Positions 1-7,643 of a stretch of 11,703 bases of DNA are shown here, piece by piece. The notes under the pieces are model-generated. The model had not been told where the DNA came from. It did not search any database and saw only the letters and a list, made by a program, of their open reading frames with translations. The DNA comes from Planctomycetota bacterium (GTDB taxonomy: Bacteria > Planctomycetota > Planctomycetia > Pirellulales > UBA7805). The stretch covers positions 1 through 11,703 of the forward strand of contig JAUWIQ010000018.1 in the NCBI GenBank assembly GCA_030605285.1, in the 5' to 3' direction. The translations under genes and the position numbers were made by a program. Position 1 is the first letter of the stretch; the number at the start of each line of letters is the position of its first letter.

Positions 1-1990
1 CGTCTTCGAGTGACAGATAGAAGCGACTGCTACCCGGGTCGCCCTGGCGACCACTGCGGCCGCGCAACTGCAAGTCGATGCGGCGGGCCTCGTGCCGTTC
101 GGTACCTATGATGTGCAGTCCACCCAGTTCGCAAATAAGTTCACCTTCCGACTCCATTTTTTCTCCAAGGCGAATTTCTTTCACCAACTGTTCCCATTCG
201 TTGCTAGGTCCGGCGAGCCGAGTCTCATATTGATGTTGCAGTTGAGCCCACGCCATCGTTTCCGGGTTGCCACCCAGGACGATATCGGTACCCCGTCCGG
301 CCATATTGGTGGCAATGGTAACGGCCCCGAAGCGACCCGCTTGGGCAACAATATCAGCTTCTCGTTTATGTTGTTTGGCGTTGAGAACCTCGTGTTTGAC
401 GCCCCGCTTGGAAAGCAGGGAGCCGAGCCGCTCGCTTTTTTCGATCGACACGGTACCTACCAGAATGGGCCGCCCTTTTTTCTGAAGATGCTTGATTGTG
501 CTGCGCAAAATCTCCGTGCTGTTTTTCTGACCATGCTGTTTGAACTGGACGCTTTCGTCCGTTTCGCTTGTAATTTCACCGCATAATTCCCGTTCATCAG
601 TAAGCAACACCGTGTCCCAGCGATGCAATTGTTCGATTTCATTTGCCATGGCGGCATATTTTTCCTTCTCTGAACAATAGATCATATCCGCATGCTCCGC
701 TCGTTGCAGCGGACGGTTGGTGGGCACGGCAACCACATCCAACTCATAGATCTTCCAGAACTCAGAGGCCTCGGTCAGCGCAGTCCCGGTCATGCCACTG
801 AGTTTATTGTAGAGTTTGAAAAAGTTTTGCAGGGTGATCGTCGCAAGTGTCTGCGTTTCTTCCTTGATGCGGACACCCTCTTTGGCCTCCACCGCCTGAT
901 GTAAACCATCGCTCCACTGCCGTCCCTCCATCAAGCGCCCCGTAAATTCGTCGACAATGATCACAGTGCCTTCCTTGACAACGTAACTCACGTCCCGCTT
1001 ATACAGGTGGTGGGCTTTGAGGGCATTATCGATCAGATGCGGCCATTCCATGTTTCCGGCCGTGTAGAAGCTTTCCACGCCCGCAAGTTTTTCCGCCTCC
1101 CGTACCCCGACATCGGTTAAATGAGCGGAGTGATCCTTTTCACTGGCAATAAAGTGTTCTTCCTTCTTCAACTGGCTCGCGATCCGGTCTGCTTCGCTAT
1201 AACGGCGGATATCTGCATGGGCCTGTCCAGAAATGATCAAAGGCGTACGGGCCTCGTCGATCAGAATATTGTCGACTTCGTCGATAATGGCGTAGTTCAA
1301 ATCGCCCTGGCACTGCTGTTGCCGTTTCGGGAAATGTTGATCATCGCGCGCCGCAGTGCGCATATTGTCACGCAAGTAATCGAAGCCAAATTCGTTGTTG
1401 GTGCCGTAGGTAATATCGCAGGCGTAAGCTTTTTGACGGACATCCGGCTCCATGCCACTTTGGATTGCTGAAACCGTGAGCCCGAGTCCCATGTGTAAAG
1501 GGCCCATCCATTCCATGTCCCGGCGGGCGAGATAATCGTTCACGGTAACAACGTGGACGCTGCCGGCCAGTGCATTGAGATAGGCGGGTAGTGTCGAGAC
1601 AAGCGTTTTACCTTCCCCCGTTACCATCTCGGCGATCGCCCCACCATGCAGGATCATGCCTCCAATGAGCTGAACATCATAGTGTCGCATGTTCAAAAAC
1701 CGTTGTCCGGCTTCGCGGCAAACTGCAAAAGCCTCCACGAGCAGGTCATCCACCGTTTCACCCTCGGCGAGCCGGCGTTTGAACTTGCCCGTCTGTGCTT
1801 TGAGCTCCTCATCGCTCAACGCCTGATATTTTGGTTCCAGGGCATTGATTGCATGGATGCGAGCAGACATCTTTTTGATAAGACGCTCGTTCGAAGAGCC
1901 GACGATCGAGGTGAGGGACCGCTCAAAACCGCGCAGAATGCTACTAAAAAAGCCCCCAAGAAATTCCCAGATTCGTTCTAATATTTCCAT
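1..1990 (-). CDS. secA: Preprotein translocase ATPase SecA (C-terminal part outside window)
   Basis: SecA is the ATP-driven motor that pushes unfolded preproteins through SecYEG in the inner membrane. The first 663 residues are visible and the gene runs off the left edge, so the end of NBD2, the helical scaffold and the C-terminal tail cannot be judged. Seen in the translation: the SecA Walker A MVTGEGKT at residues 122-129, [11 protein letters not shown] near 149-159, the Walker B DEVD at 237-240 followed by [34 protein letters not shown], and [16 protein letters not shown] just before the edge. The ATG at 1988-1990 gives the usual [13 protein letters not shown] N-terminus, but no Shine-Dalgarno lies in front of it. 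An insertion of roughly 48 residues (about 456-503) interrupts NBD2 between the AMANEIEQL helix and [17 protein letters not shown], where the E. coli protein has only a short linker. The gene is divergent from the hydrolase at 2259 and preceded by a promoter and a possible attenuator. Identity is certain. Confidence 0.97.
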   Translation of the reverse strand, partial: MEILERIWEFLGGFFSSILRGFERSLTSIVGSSNERLIKKMSARIHAINALEPKYQALSDEELKAQTGKFKRRLAEGETVDDLLVEAFAVCREAGQRFLNMRHYDVQLIGGMILHGGAIAEMVTGEGKTLVSTLPAYLNALAGSVHVVTVNDYLARRDMEWMGPLHMGLGLTVSAIQSGMEPDVRQKAYACDITYGTNNEFGFDYLRDNMRTAARDDQHFPKRQQQCQGDLNYAIIDEVDNILIDEARTPLIISGQAHADIRRYSEADRIASQLKKEEHFIASEKDHSAHLTDVGVREAEKLAGVESFYTAGNMEWPHLIDNALKAHHLYKRDVSYVVKEGTVIIVDEFTGRLMEGRQWSDGLHQAVEAKEGVRIKEETQTLATITLQNFFKLYNKLSGMTGTALTEASEFWKIYELDVVAVPTNRPLQRAEHADMIYCSEKEKYAAMANEIEQLHRWDTVLLTDERELCGEITSETDESVQFKQHGQKNSTEILRSTIKHLQKKGRPILVGTVSIEKSERLGSLLSKRGVKHEVLNAKQHKREADIVAQAGRFGAVTIATNMAGRGTDIVLGGNPETMAWAQLQHQYETRLAGPSNEWEQLVKEIRLGEKMESEGELICELGGLHIIGTERHEARRIDLQLRGRSGRQGDPGSSRFYLSLED

Positions 1991-2032
1991 GGCGAAGGAT
2001 GGCGCAGGGTTGCAGTATTTCGCGGAGTGATT

Positions 2033-2060
2033 AAACAAGAAAAGCGGCTCGGGGCCGCTG
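2033..2060 (-). terminator. Terminator-like hairpin in the secA leader (possible attenuator)
   Basis: Read on the minus strand, AGCGGC and GCCGCT form a perfect 6-bp stem around a 5-nt loop (2044-2060). It is followed directly by TTTTCTTGTTT, a good intrinsic-terminator tail. It lies between the secA promoter candidate and the secA ATG, about 54 nt upstream of the start. No minus-strand gene ends just upstream of it, so it is better explained as a leader attenuator than as the end of a transcription unit. It could also be fortuitous. Confidence 0.45.
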
Positions 2061-2065
2061 GATCC

Positions 2066-2095
2066 TATGGAGGGCTTAGATCGCTGGTCCGCAAG
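2066..2095 (-). other. Possible nine-codon leader ORF ahead of secA
   Basis: On the minus strand a TTG codon at 2093-2095 opens a nine-codon frame reading MRTSDLSPP and ending in TAG at 2066-2068. An AGGGGAG Shine-Dalgarno-like stretch lies about 6 nt before the TTG, at about 2101-2107. The stop codon falls only a few bases before the terminator-like hairpin in the secA leader, and the last two sense codons are Pro-Pro, an arrangement that can slow termination. However, the predicted transcription start falls within or very close to the Shine-Dalgarno sequence, and an ORF this short arises easily by chance. Speculative. Confidence 0.2.
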
Positions 2096-2110
2096 ATGGA
2101 CTCCCCTGGA

Positions 2111-2139
2111 AGTTTATAGAGATTACGTAAAAGGGTCAA
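2111..2139 (-). promoter_or_regulatory. Sigma-70-type promoter candidate for secA
   Basis: On the minus strand a TTGACC -35 box (2134-2139) is followed either by TAAACT after 17 bp (2111-2116) or by TATAAA after 15 bp (2113-2118). Transcription would start near 2104-2106, giving a secA leader of about 115 nt. It is the best promoter-like pair in the divergent intergenic region. Assignment is by motif only. Confidence 0.55.
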
Positions 2140-2158
2140 CAACGGATTAAGCCGTCGT

Positions 2159-2178
2159 GGCGACTCCCGGCGACTCCC
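2159..2178. repeat. 10-bp perfect tandem repeat
   Basis: GGCGACTCCC occurs twice back to back, immediately upstream of the chosen start of the PhnP-like gene. It would encode ATPGDSP-like sequence only if the GTG at 2157 were used. It has no recognised function and serves mainly as an argument against the longer start. Confidence 0.7.
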
Positions 2179-2258
2179 CGAGTATGGCTGGGCCGTCTTT
2201 GGGGCGATGGCAATTGGGGGAGATGCAACAGCGGCAGTCGGGGGTCGCGGGGGAGACT

Positions 2259-3062
2259 ATGAGTCCACGAGTCAAAACGATTGATTTTTCCGGAGAGCTA
2301 ATTTTCCTCGGAACGGGCACCTCGGTGGGCGTACCGGCCCTTGGCTGTCCCTGCGAGGTCTGTGGGAGTCCGAATCCCAAAAACAAACGGTTGCGTAGCA
2401 GCCTGGTATTGGGTCTTCCGGAGGGCAATCTTCTGATCGATACAGCCCCCGATCTGCGGAGCCAACTCTTACGTGAAAATATCGGCTTGGTACACGCCGT
2501 CTTATTTACGCACGAACATGCAGATCACCTGATGGGGCTCGACGATTTGCGCTTATTCCCATTGTATCTCGGTCATCCCATCCCTCTTTATTGCGAGGCG
2601 GCCGTTGAAAGGCGAATTCGAAAGTCTTTTGATTACGCATTCAGTGACCATGAGCCCACGCATGTAGGAGCCACACCTGATTTGCAATTCAAGCAGGTTG
2701 GAACGGAAACGTTTCCATTGCTCGGTGCTTCCATTACCGGATTCCGATTGTACCATGGCCCATTTGAAGTACTTGGCTTCCGCATCGGCAACATCGCCTA
2801 CTGCACCGATACCAATCACATTCCGCCGCAGAGTTTGCTGTTGCTCGAGGGCCTCGACGTGCTGATCCTCGATGCGTTGCGCGCCCGTCCGCATCCAACC
2901 CATTTCAGTCTGCAGGAGTCCCTTGCCGTGATTGAGCAATTACAGCCGAAGCAGGCTTTCTTAACCCACATCTCCCACGAGTTGGAACACGAAGAGATCT
3001 CGGCACAACTTCCTGAAAACGTGGAACTCGCCTACGACGGGTTACGGTTACCGCTGACGTAA
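2259..3062 (+). CDS. Metallo-beta-lactamase-fold hydrolase, PhnP-like
   Basis: A 267-residue cytoplasmic metallohydrolase. The metal-binding signature THEHADH is at residues 84-90, followed by LMGLDDLR. The N-terminus reads LIFLGTGTSVGVP, and CPCEVC (Cys30, Cys32, Cys35) resembles the CxCxxC structural-zinc site of PhnP. IDTAPDLR (60-67), YCTDTN (181-186), LDALRARPHPTH and LTHISHE (235-241) complete the typical layout. PhnP hydrolyses 5-phosphoribosyl 1,2-cyclic phosphate in phosphonate use, but no phn genes lie nearby, so the substrate is unknown; another cyclic phosphodiester is possible. I chose the ATG at 2259 because GGGGGAG lies just upstream and conserved sequence begins soon after. 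A GTG at 2157 would add 34 Pro/Gly/Ser-rich residues, partly encoded by a 10-bp tandem repeat (2159-2178), and looks artificial. The gene is divergent from secA and convergent with prc, so it probably forms its own transcription unit. Confidence 0.9.
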   Translation: MSPRVKTIDFSGELIFLGTGTSVGVPALGCPCEVCGSPNPKNKRLRSSLVLGLPEGNLLIDTAPDLRSQLLRENIGLVHAVLFTHEHADHLMGLDDLRLFPLYLGHPIPLYCEAAVERRIRKSFDYAFSDHEPTHVGATPDLQFKQVGTETFPLLGASITGFRLYHGPFEVLGFRIGNIAYCTDTNHIPPQSLLLLEGLDVLILDALRARPHPTHFSLQESLAVIEQLQPKQAFLTHISHELEHEEISAQLPENVELAYDGLRLPLT

Positions 3063-3085
3063 TGTGACCGGCAGGCTCAGGATTT

Positions 3086-3116
3086 CCCCAGGCGATTGTC
3101 CGGGGTATTTTAGTTT
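3086..3116 (+). terminator. Weak terminator candidate after the PhnP-like gene
   Basis: CCCC-A-GG and CC-GGGG form a 6-bp stem with one bulged A and a 7-nt loop (3086-3105), followed by TATTTTAGTTT. It begins 24 bp after the hydrolase stop and overlaps the last codons of convergent prc. The stem is short, so efficiency is doubtful. Confidence 0.4.
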
Positions 3117-5284
3117 GGGTGCTGGGGAACCCGCGTTTTCGCGGGGGTCTTTTGCCCGGCAGTTTTGTCCAGTGGGTTGTTGTCGATGGCGGCAAACTGG
3201 CCTGTCTCGAGCAAGGCCGCATAATCAATCGCGATTGCCAATGCCTCGTCGAAGTAGTAATCGCGTTTGACGACTTCGTCCTCGTTATCCGTATCGCTTT
3301 CCAGAAGAGATTTCTTGATCGCCTCCTCCTCCTCGTCTAGATCGGAGCGGTCCGCCATAAAGACGTCTTCCTTGAGCGACAGAGACTTGCGATCTTTTTG
3401 TTCTTGATATTTTGCAATACGTTTTTCAGCTTTTTTGAAATCTTCCGATAATTCCTGACGCTGTTTAGAACGATCATGAATCTGGCCGATCATCGTTGGG
3501 TCGATAAGCTGCAATTTTTTAAACGGCACCCCATCGACTTGATCGAAGGGTACCGGATAGTCCAGGTCGCTCTCGCCGACATCCAAGTGCGTCGTAATGG
3601 AGGGCAATTCAATATCGGAGACCACACCACGGTTCTGAGTGCTGTCGCCACTGGGTCGATAGACCTGCTGCATCGTAATTTTCAGCGCACCCAACTTCGG
3701 GGCATTCGGGACACGAAAGAGCTGTCTTCCTACATTCAGCAAAGTCTGGACGGTACCTTTGCCGTGGGTTGTCCGATCACCCACAACCAATCCCCGATGA
3801 TAATCCTGTATTGCCCCGGCAAAAATTTCACTTGCACTGGCACTGAATTTACTTGCCAACACGATCAAGGGACCGTTCCAGGAGGTTCCGGCTTCCGGGT
3901 CGTCGTAATGCTGGACGTTCCCCAGTGCATCTTTGACCTGCACAATTGGTCCCTCGTCGATAAAAAGTCCTGTCAGATTGATGGCCTCCGTCAACGATCC
4001 GCCGCCGTTTCGACGGAGATCGACCAATACCACATCCACGCCCTGCGCGCGGAAGTCCGTCAGCAGCTTGCGCACGTCACGCGTAGTACTTTTAAAATCC
4101 TTTCTGCCAAGTCGGGCAGCATCCATATCCATATAAAAACTTGGCAGGTCAATCACGCCTACTTTGTACGGTTGCCCATCAGCTTTCTTGCCCGCTTCGA
4201 TAATCTCCGCGCGGGCTTCACTGTCCTTCAATTCGATTTGCGCACGGGTAATGTTATAAAGCTTGGGTTCGCCTTTTCCCTGGGGTATGACTTGCAGGCA
4301 GACAACGGTTCCTTCCTTTCCGCGAATCTTTTTGACAACATCATTCAGTCGCATTCCCACAACATCCTCAATTTCACCATCCTTACCTTGGCCCACGCCA
4401 ATGATATGATCCTCGGGCTTAAGACTCCCCTCTTTGTCTGCTGCACCACCGGGAATAATTTTGGAAATTACGGTGTAGCCATCGAGCATCTGCAGTGCCG
4501 CGCCAATGCCCTCAAGTTGCAGGCGCATCTGGATCACAAAATTATCCAGTGTACTTGGCGCCATATACGTAGTATGCGGGTCGTAGGCGGTGGTAAGGGC
4601 GGTGAGATAAATCTCGAGTAATTCTTCGCTATCCACCTGATGTTTATTTTGCGCAAACGTGCGATATCGGCGGTGCAATTTCTCCGCTGCCTCCGCCGCT
4701 TCGACTTCGGACGCCTTCTGCAAGAGAAGGTCGTATTTAATTTGCTTGCGCCAACGCTCTTCGGCTTCTTTTGCGTCGCGGGGATATTTGCGGGACTCGA
4801 AATCCGTATCAATCGATTCATCGACGGTAAAGTCATGTTCTGCGTCGATGAGCTTGTCGATTACGGGGACACGTTCCTCAAGTCTTTGCAGGTAGACCTT
4901 GTAGACATCGTGTGCAAACGACAGATCCCCCATCTTAATTTGATTATCCAGGCTATTCTCCATCTGGTTGAAATGATCAATATCCGATTGCAGAAAGTAT
5001 AGTTTCCGAGGATCGAGCGACTCGAGGAAGGAATGAATCCATCGCTGCGATATTTGATCATCCAGTTGACGATGAGAAAGGTGGTCCTTGTTGAGGAACT
5101 GCGTTACGGCAATCGCGACCCGACGATCTCGCCCGCTAGGATTTTCCGGAGCTGCGCGGCCAACACCTGTGACCAAGACCACAAGGCCCAAAGCGATCGC
5201 GACGCAGAGAGTCTCTCGGCGATGACAGCGGGGGTGGCGGGTAATCGGCTGGATTGATCGGCGTCGGCGCACAGATTGTGTCAT
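3110..5284 (-). CDS. prc: Carboxy-terminal processing (tail-specific) protease Prc/Tsp, family S41
   Basis: An exported serine protease that degrades periplasmic proteins from their C-termini. In the 724-residue form, an Arg-rich start precedes a hydrophobic signal or anchor segment (about 25-43, ending GVGRAA). Then come the long N-terminal region typical of Prc (SLDPRKLYFLQSDI, AYDPHTTYMAP), a PDZ domain (about 245-345, including LEGIGAALQ and GGAADKEG), and the S41 core with VDLRRNGGGS. FSASASEIFAGAIQDY places catalytic Ser483, and HGKGTVQ places Lys509. The Ser-Lys distance is one residue longer than in E. coli Prc. The charged C-terminal region includes DLDEEEEAIKK. I prefer the ATG at 5284, with AGGCAGG just upstream. 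The ATG at 5299 is also possible. A TTG at 5389 gives 759 residues but lacks a ribosome site and places a 13-bp tandem repeat inside the frame. The gene is transcribed alone on the minus strand and shares its 3' end with the convergent hydrolase's terminators. Confidence 0.94.
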   Translation of the reverse strand: MTQSVRRRRSIQPITRHPRCHRRETLCVAIALGLVVLVTGVGRAAPENPSGRDRRVAIAVTQFLNKDHLSHRQLDDQISQRWIHSFLESLDPRKLYFLQSDIDHFNQMENSLDNQIKMGDLSFAHDVYKVYLQRLEERVPVIDKLIDAEHDFTVDESIDTDFESRKYPRDAKEAEERWRKQIKYDLLLQKASEVEAAEAAEKLHRRYRTFAQNKHQVDSEELLEIYLTALTTAYDPHTTYMAPSTLDNFVIQMRLQLEGIGAALQMLDGYTVISKIIPGGAADKEGSLKPEDHIIGVGQGKDGEIEDVVGMRLNDVVKKIRGKEGTVVCLQVIPQGKGEPKLYNITRAQIELKDSEARAEIIEAGKKADGQPYKVGVIDLPSFYMDMDAARLGRKDFKSTTRDVRKLLTDFRAQGVDVVLVDLRRNGGGSLTEAINLTGLFIDEGPIVQVKDALGNVQHYDDPEAGTSWNGPLIVLASKFSASASEIFAGAIQDYHRGLVVGDRTTHGKGTVQTLLNVGRQLFRVPNAPKLGALKITMQQVYRPSGDSTQNRGVVSDIELPSITTHLDVGESDLDYPVPFDQVDGVPFKKLQLIDPTMIGQIHDRSKQRQELSEDFKKAEKRIAKYQEQKDRKSLSLKEDVFMADRSDLDEEEEAIKKSLLESDTDNEDEVVKRDYYFDEALAIAIDYAALLETGQFAAIDNNPLDKTAGQKTPAKTRVPQHPN
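3130..3153 (+). terminator. Plus-strand terminator embedded in the 3' end of prc
   Basis: CCCGCG-TTTT-CGCGGG forms a perfect 6-bp GC-only stem with a 4-nt loop (3130-3145), followed by GGTCTTTT. It would stop transcripts of the PhnP-like gene. On the opposite strand the same bases encode part of the basic C-terminal tail of the protease, including PAKTR. Read on the minus strand it lacks a T tract, so it should act only on the plus strand. Confidence 0.5.
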
Positions 5285-5347
5285 GAAAGCCTGCCTCATA
5301 GGAGTCTGCCGGGCAAGGTTGCTTCTCTCGGTCTTTGAGCGACCCTT

Positions 5348-5373
5348 GTCCAAAGATACTGTCCAAAGATACT
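5348..5373. repeat. Perfect 13-bp tandem repeat upstream of prc
   Basis: GTCCAAAGATACT is present twice with no spacer. It lies between the predicted prc promoter and the preferred prc start. The unit is not a multiple of three, so a change in copy number would shift the frame if the upstream TTG were the true start. It could be a recent slippage duplication or a two-site protein-binding element. Confidence 0.75.
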
Positions 5374-5413
5374 TAAGTTGTTCCTGCAAAACGGCTTAAA
5401 ATTCCGTCAAGCG

Positions 5414-5442
5414 ATCATATAGCGCACCGGTTATGAAGGCAA
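5414..5442 (-). promoter_or_regulatory. Sigma-70-type promoter candidate for prc
   Basis: On the minus strand, TTGCCT (5437-5442) and TATGAT (5414-5419) are separated by exactly 17 bp. Transcription would begin near 5407, giving a leader of about 120 nt to the ATG at 5284. The -10 box matches consensus at five of six positions and the -35 at four. Motif evidence only. Confidence 0.5.
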
Positions 5443-5790
5443 GGTCGTTAGCTCGACAGGAGACTTCTTGCAATACGCTGCCGCATGGATTGTGGTTCGT
5501 TTTGCCACGAGCGGTGGGGCGTGTTGTGTGGGCAGTCCGTTGCCGAGTGCGCATTTCCCCTCTCCCTGTCTTTTTGGCAAGATCTTAGCCTGTCGCCTGC
5601 CAGCCCCACATTTGCTTGGGAATTTCTGCGACGACCCAAAGGACACCCGCACTCCCGGTATGTCCGAGGTGCGATGTTGCCCCCCCCGCAACTCACGGAA
5701 AACACGGCATGCCAAATGTTCCACCCGAGGATCGTGGCGACAAACCGATATTTAAGATAAAGGTTCAACCTATGTCGAGTCGTTGGTATA
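5443..5790. other. Intergenic region without a convincing gene
   Basis: This divergent region lies between prc (minus) and the sigma-54 activator (plus). Several overlapping open frames of 66-117 codons exist on both strands, but none has a recognisable domain, a good ribosome site or a family-like composition, so I do not call them. Visible elements are a C8 run at 5680-5687, flanked by GTTGC and GCAAC arms that could form a small hairpin (5676-5692), and a TAAGAT -10-like box at 5753-5758 with no matching -35. Regulatory DNA for the downstream activator is the likely content. Confidence 0.5.
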
Positions 5791-5799
5791 TTGGCCGAC

Positions 5800-7629
5800 A
5801 TGGATGCCTATCTTGAAATGATCCTCGGCAATAAGGCGGGCTCTGTCTACACGCTCCGCGGAGAAGCGGAAAACCAGATCGGTTGTGGGCGGGAGTGCGA
5901 GGTAGCGGTTACCGATCCACTCTGTTCCCGTGTGCATGCAATTGTGAGGCGGAACGGAGACGATTGGAGGCTCTGGGATGCTATGAGCCACAACGGGTCG
6001 TATGTCAATGGGCAACGCGTCGAGGACGCCTCTCTGATGGACCATGCTCAGATACGCGTGGGCTCGACAGAATTTCTCTTCCATTTACGTGCTGAGGTGT
6101 CTGAGGAATCAGAAGGTGATCCGAACGTAGTCCAGACGCTCGTTTGGAATCAAGCGGTCGATTCGGAGGATACGGAGGAGGTCGCGCTGGGGGTATTTCA
6201 TGATGATCAGCAGATGAGTGATCTTCTCGTTTTGTACCAACTCAGTATTCGCTTGCTCGGTAGTGTCGAACCCGACGAAGTGATCCGCATCGCGCTGGAG
6301 CTGGTTCATGGCCATACTGCCGCCTCCGTCGTTCGTTTTTTCTCACGGGCCGAAACGGGACAATTGGTTCCCCGGTTGGTGGTTCCAGAGCAATGCGCGG
6401 AACCGGTCGCGCTGAGTGCCTCCTTGACTGAGATGGTCTGCCGAGACGGGCGTGCGGTCTGGATTGCCAACGAGCGAGTCGAACACATTTCGGAGACCCT
6501 GAAGCATTTTGCGGATGCGATTTGTGTGCCTCTGCTATACCAGGGTGGGCTTTGCGGTGTGATCCATCTTTACCGAGAGCAGAAGCGATTTAGTCAGCGG
6601 CAATTTGATTTCTCGTTGTCGGTTGCCAATATTCTGACGGTGGCACTCCTCCGAGCACGGCAGCAGTCAAGTCTTTTGATTGATTACCAGCAGCTGGCCG
6701 CCAAGTCGCCCGGGCATGATGAAATGATTGGTCAGTGCGGCCTGATGCTGGAACTGAAGTCAAAAATACAACGTCTCACCAAAACCACGGGTGGTGTGCT
6801 GATTCGTGGCGAGAGCGGGACGGGAAAAGAATTGGTTGCGCGGGCGATTCAGCGCGACAGTCCCCGAGCCGAAGAGCCATTTCTGGCAGTCAATTGTGCG
6901 GCCATCCCGGCGGAATTAATTGAAAGTCAGTTGTTTGGCCATAAGGCGGGTGCCTTCACCGGCGCGGACCGGGATTATTCCGGATTTTTCCAAGATGCCG
7001 ACCTGGGAATCCTGTTTCTCGATGAAGTGGGTGAATTGCCGCTGCAGGGACAGGCCAAGCTCTTGAGAATTCTGGAGGGGCATCCGTTTCTTCCCGTAGG
7101 TAGCAGTGAGGAAATTTCGGTCGATGTGAGGGTGCTTGCCGCAACAAATCAGGATTTAGAAGCCCTGGTGCGGGAGCATCGCTTCCGAGAGGATCTCTAT
7201 TACCGTCTCAGTGTTTTTCAGCTAGATGTGCCCCCACTCCGGGAGCGGGGTGGGGATATCATCTTGTTGATCGAATCGTTGCTGGACCACTATCGGCGGG
7301 AGCATGGCCGACAGAGCCTCAGAATGGGTGCTGCTGCGCGGCGGACATTGCTGGATTACCCTTGGCCGGGGAACGTGCGTCAGCTGCGCAATGTGATTGA
7401 CAGTGCGGTAGTGTTGGCCGAGGGAGATGAAATTACGGTGGCAGATTTGGGATTGAGGGATCTTGGCGAGAGAAATCTCGCAACGCTGAGCCTTACTGCC
7501 TGGGAGCAGAAATTGATCCGCCAGGCGCTGCATCGCGCCAGGGGCAATGTCGCCTCGGCGGCCAAGTTGTTGGGAATTGGCCGAGCCACTCTCTATCGCA
7601 AACTGGAAACATTCGGAATCGAACGTTAA
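5800..7629 (+). CDS. Sigma-54-dependent transcriptional activator: FHA-GAF-AAA+-Fis HTH
   Basis: An enhancer-binding protein that uses ATP to open sigma-54 RNA polymerase promoters. Residues are numbered from a TTG at 5791 (612 aa); starting at the ATG at 5800 removes three. An FHA domain spans about 8-98 (GCGRE, DPLCSRVHAIV, HNGSYVNG), a phosphothreonine-binding module. A GAF-like sensor follows at about 140-288. The AAA+ domain (about 312-535) has Walker A GESGTGKE (340-347), an intact GAFTGA sigma-54 loop (387-392), Walker B ILFLDEVGE (407-415) and FREDLYYRL with arginine-finger residues (465-473). The Fis-type helix-turn-helix is at about 585-608 (GNVASAAKLLGIGRATLYRKL). There is no receiver domain, so input is probably Ser/Thr phosphorylation through FHA plus a GAF ligand. 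No strong ribosome site decides the start. The sulfotransferase begins 14 bp downstream. No convincing -24/-12 sigma-54 promoter was found in the window, so its targets may lie elsewhere. Confidence 0.93.
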   Translation: MDAYLEMILGNKAGSVYTLRGEAENQIGCGRECEVAVTDPLCSRVHAIVRRNGDDWRLWDAMSHNGSYVNGQRVEDASLMDHAQIRVGSTEFLFHLRAEVSEESEGDPNVVQTLVWNQAVDSEDTEEVALGVFHDDQQMSDLLVLYQLSIRLLGSVEPDEVIRIALELVHGHTAASVVRFFSRAETGQLVPRLVVPEQCAEPVALSASLTEMVCRDGRAVWIANERVEHISETLKHFADAICVPLLYQGGLCGVIHLYREQKRFSQRQFDFSLSVANILTVALLRARQQSSLLIDYQQLAAKSPGHDEMIGQCGLMLELKSKIQRLTKTTGGVLIRGESGTGKELVARAIQRDSPRAEEPFLAVNCAAIPAELIESQLFGHKAGAFTGADRDYSGFFQDADLGILFLDEVGELPLQGQAKLLRILEGHPFLPVGSSEEISVDVRVLAATNQDLEALVREHRFREDLYYRLSVFQLDVPPLRERGGDIILLIESLLDHYRREHGRQSLRMGAAARRTLLDYPWPGNVRQLRNVIDSAVVLAEGDEITVADLGLRDLGERNLATLSLTAWEQKLIRQALHRARGNVASAAKLLGIGRATLYRKLETFGIER

Positions 7630-7643
7630 TCCGTTGGCCAACC

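Noticed and set aside
92..586. 164-codon plus-strand frame opposite secA, and other plus-strand frames up to 1981
   Set aside because: All are antisense to the continuous SecA reading frame, which has every expected SecA motif.
3476..4621. 381-codon plus-strand open frame opposite prc
   Set aside because: It lies wholly antisense to a clear S41 protease, shows no recognisable domain, and long antisense frames follow from the codon use of the real gene.
5431..5801. Overlapping 66-117-codon frames on both strands between prc and the activator
   Set aside because: They have no domain or signal peptide, no good ribosome site, and mutually overlapping frames. The stretch is better read as regulatory DNA.
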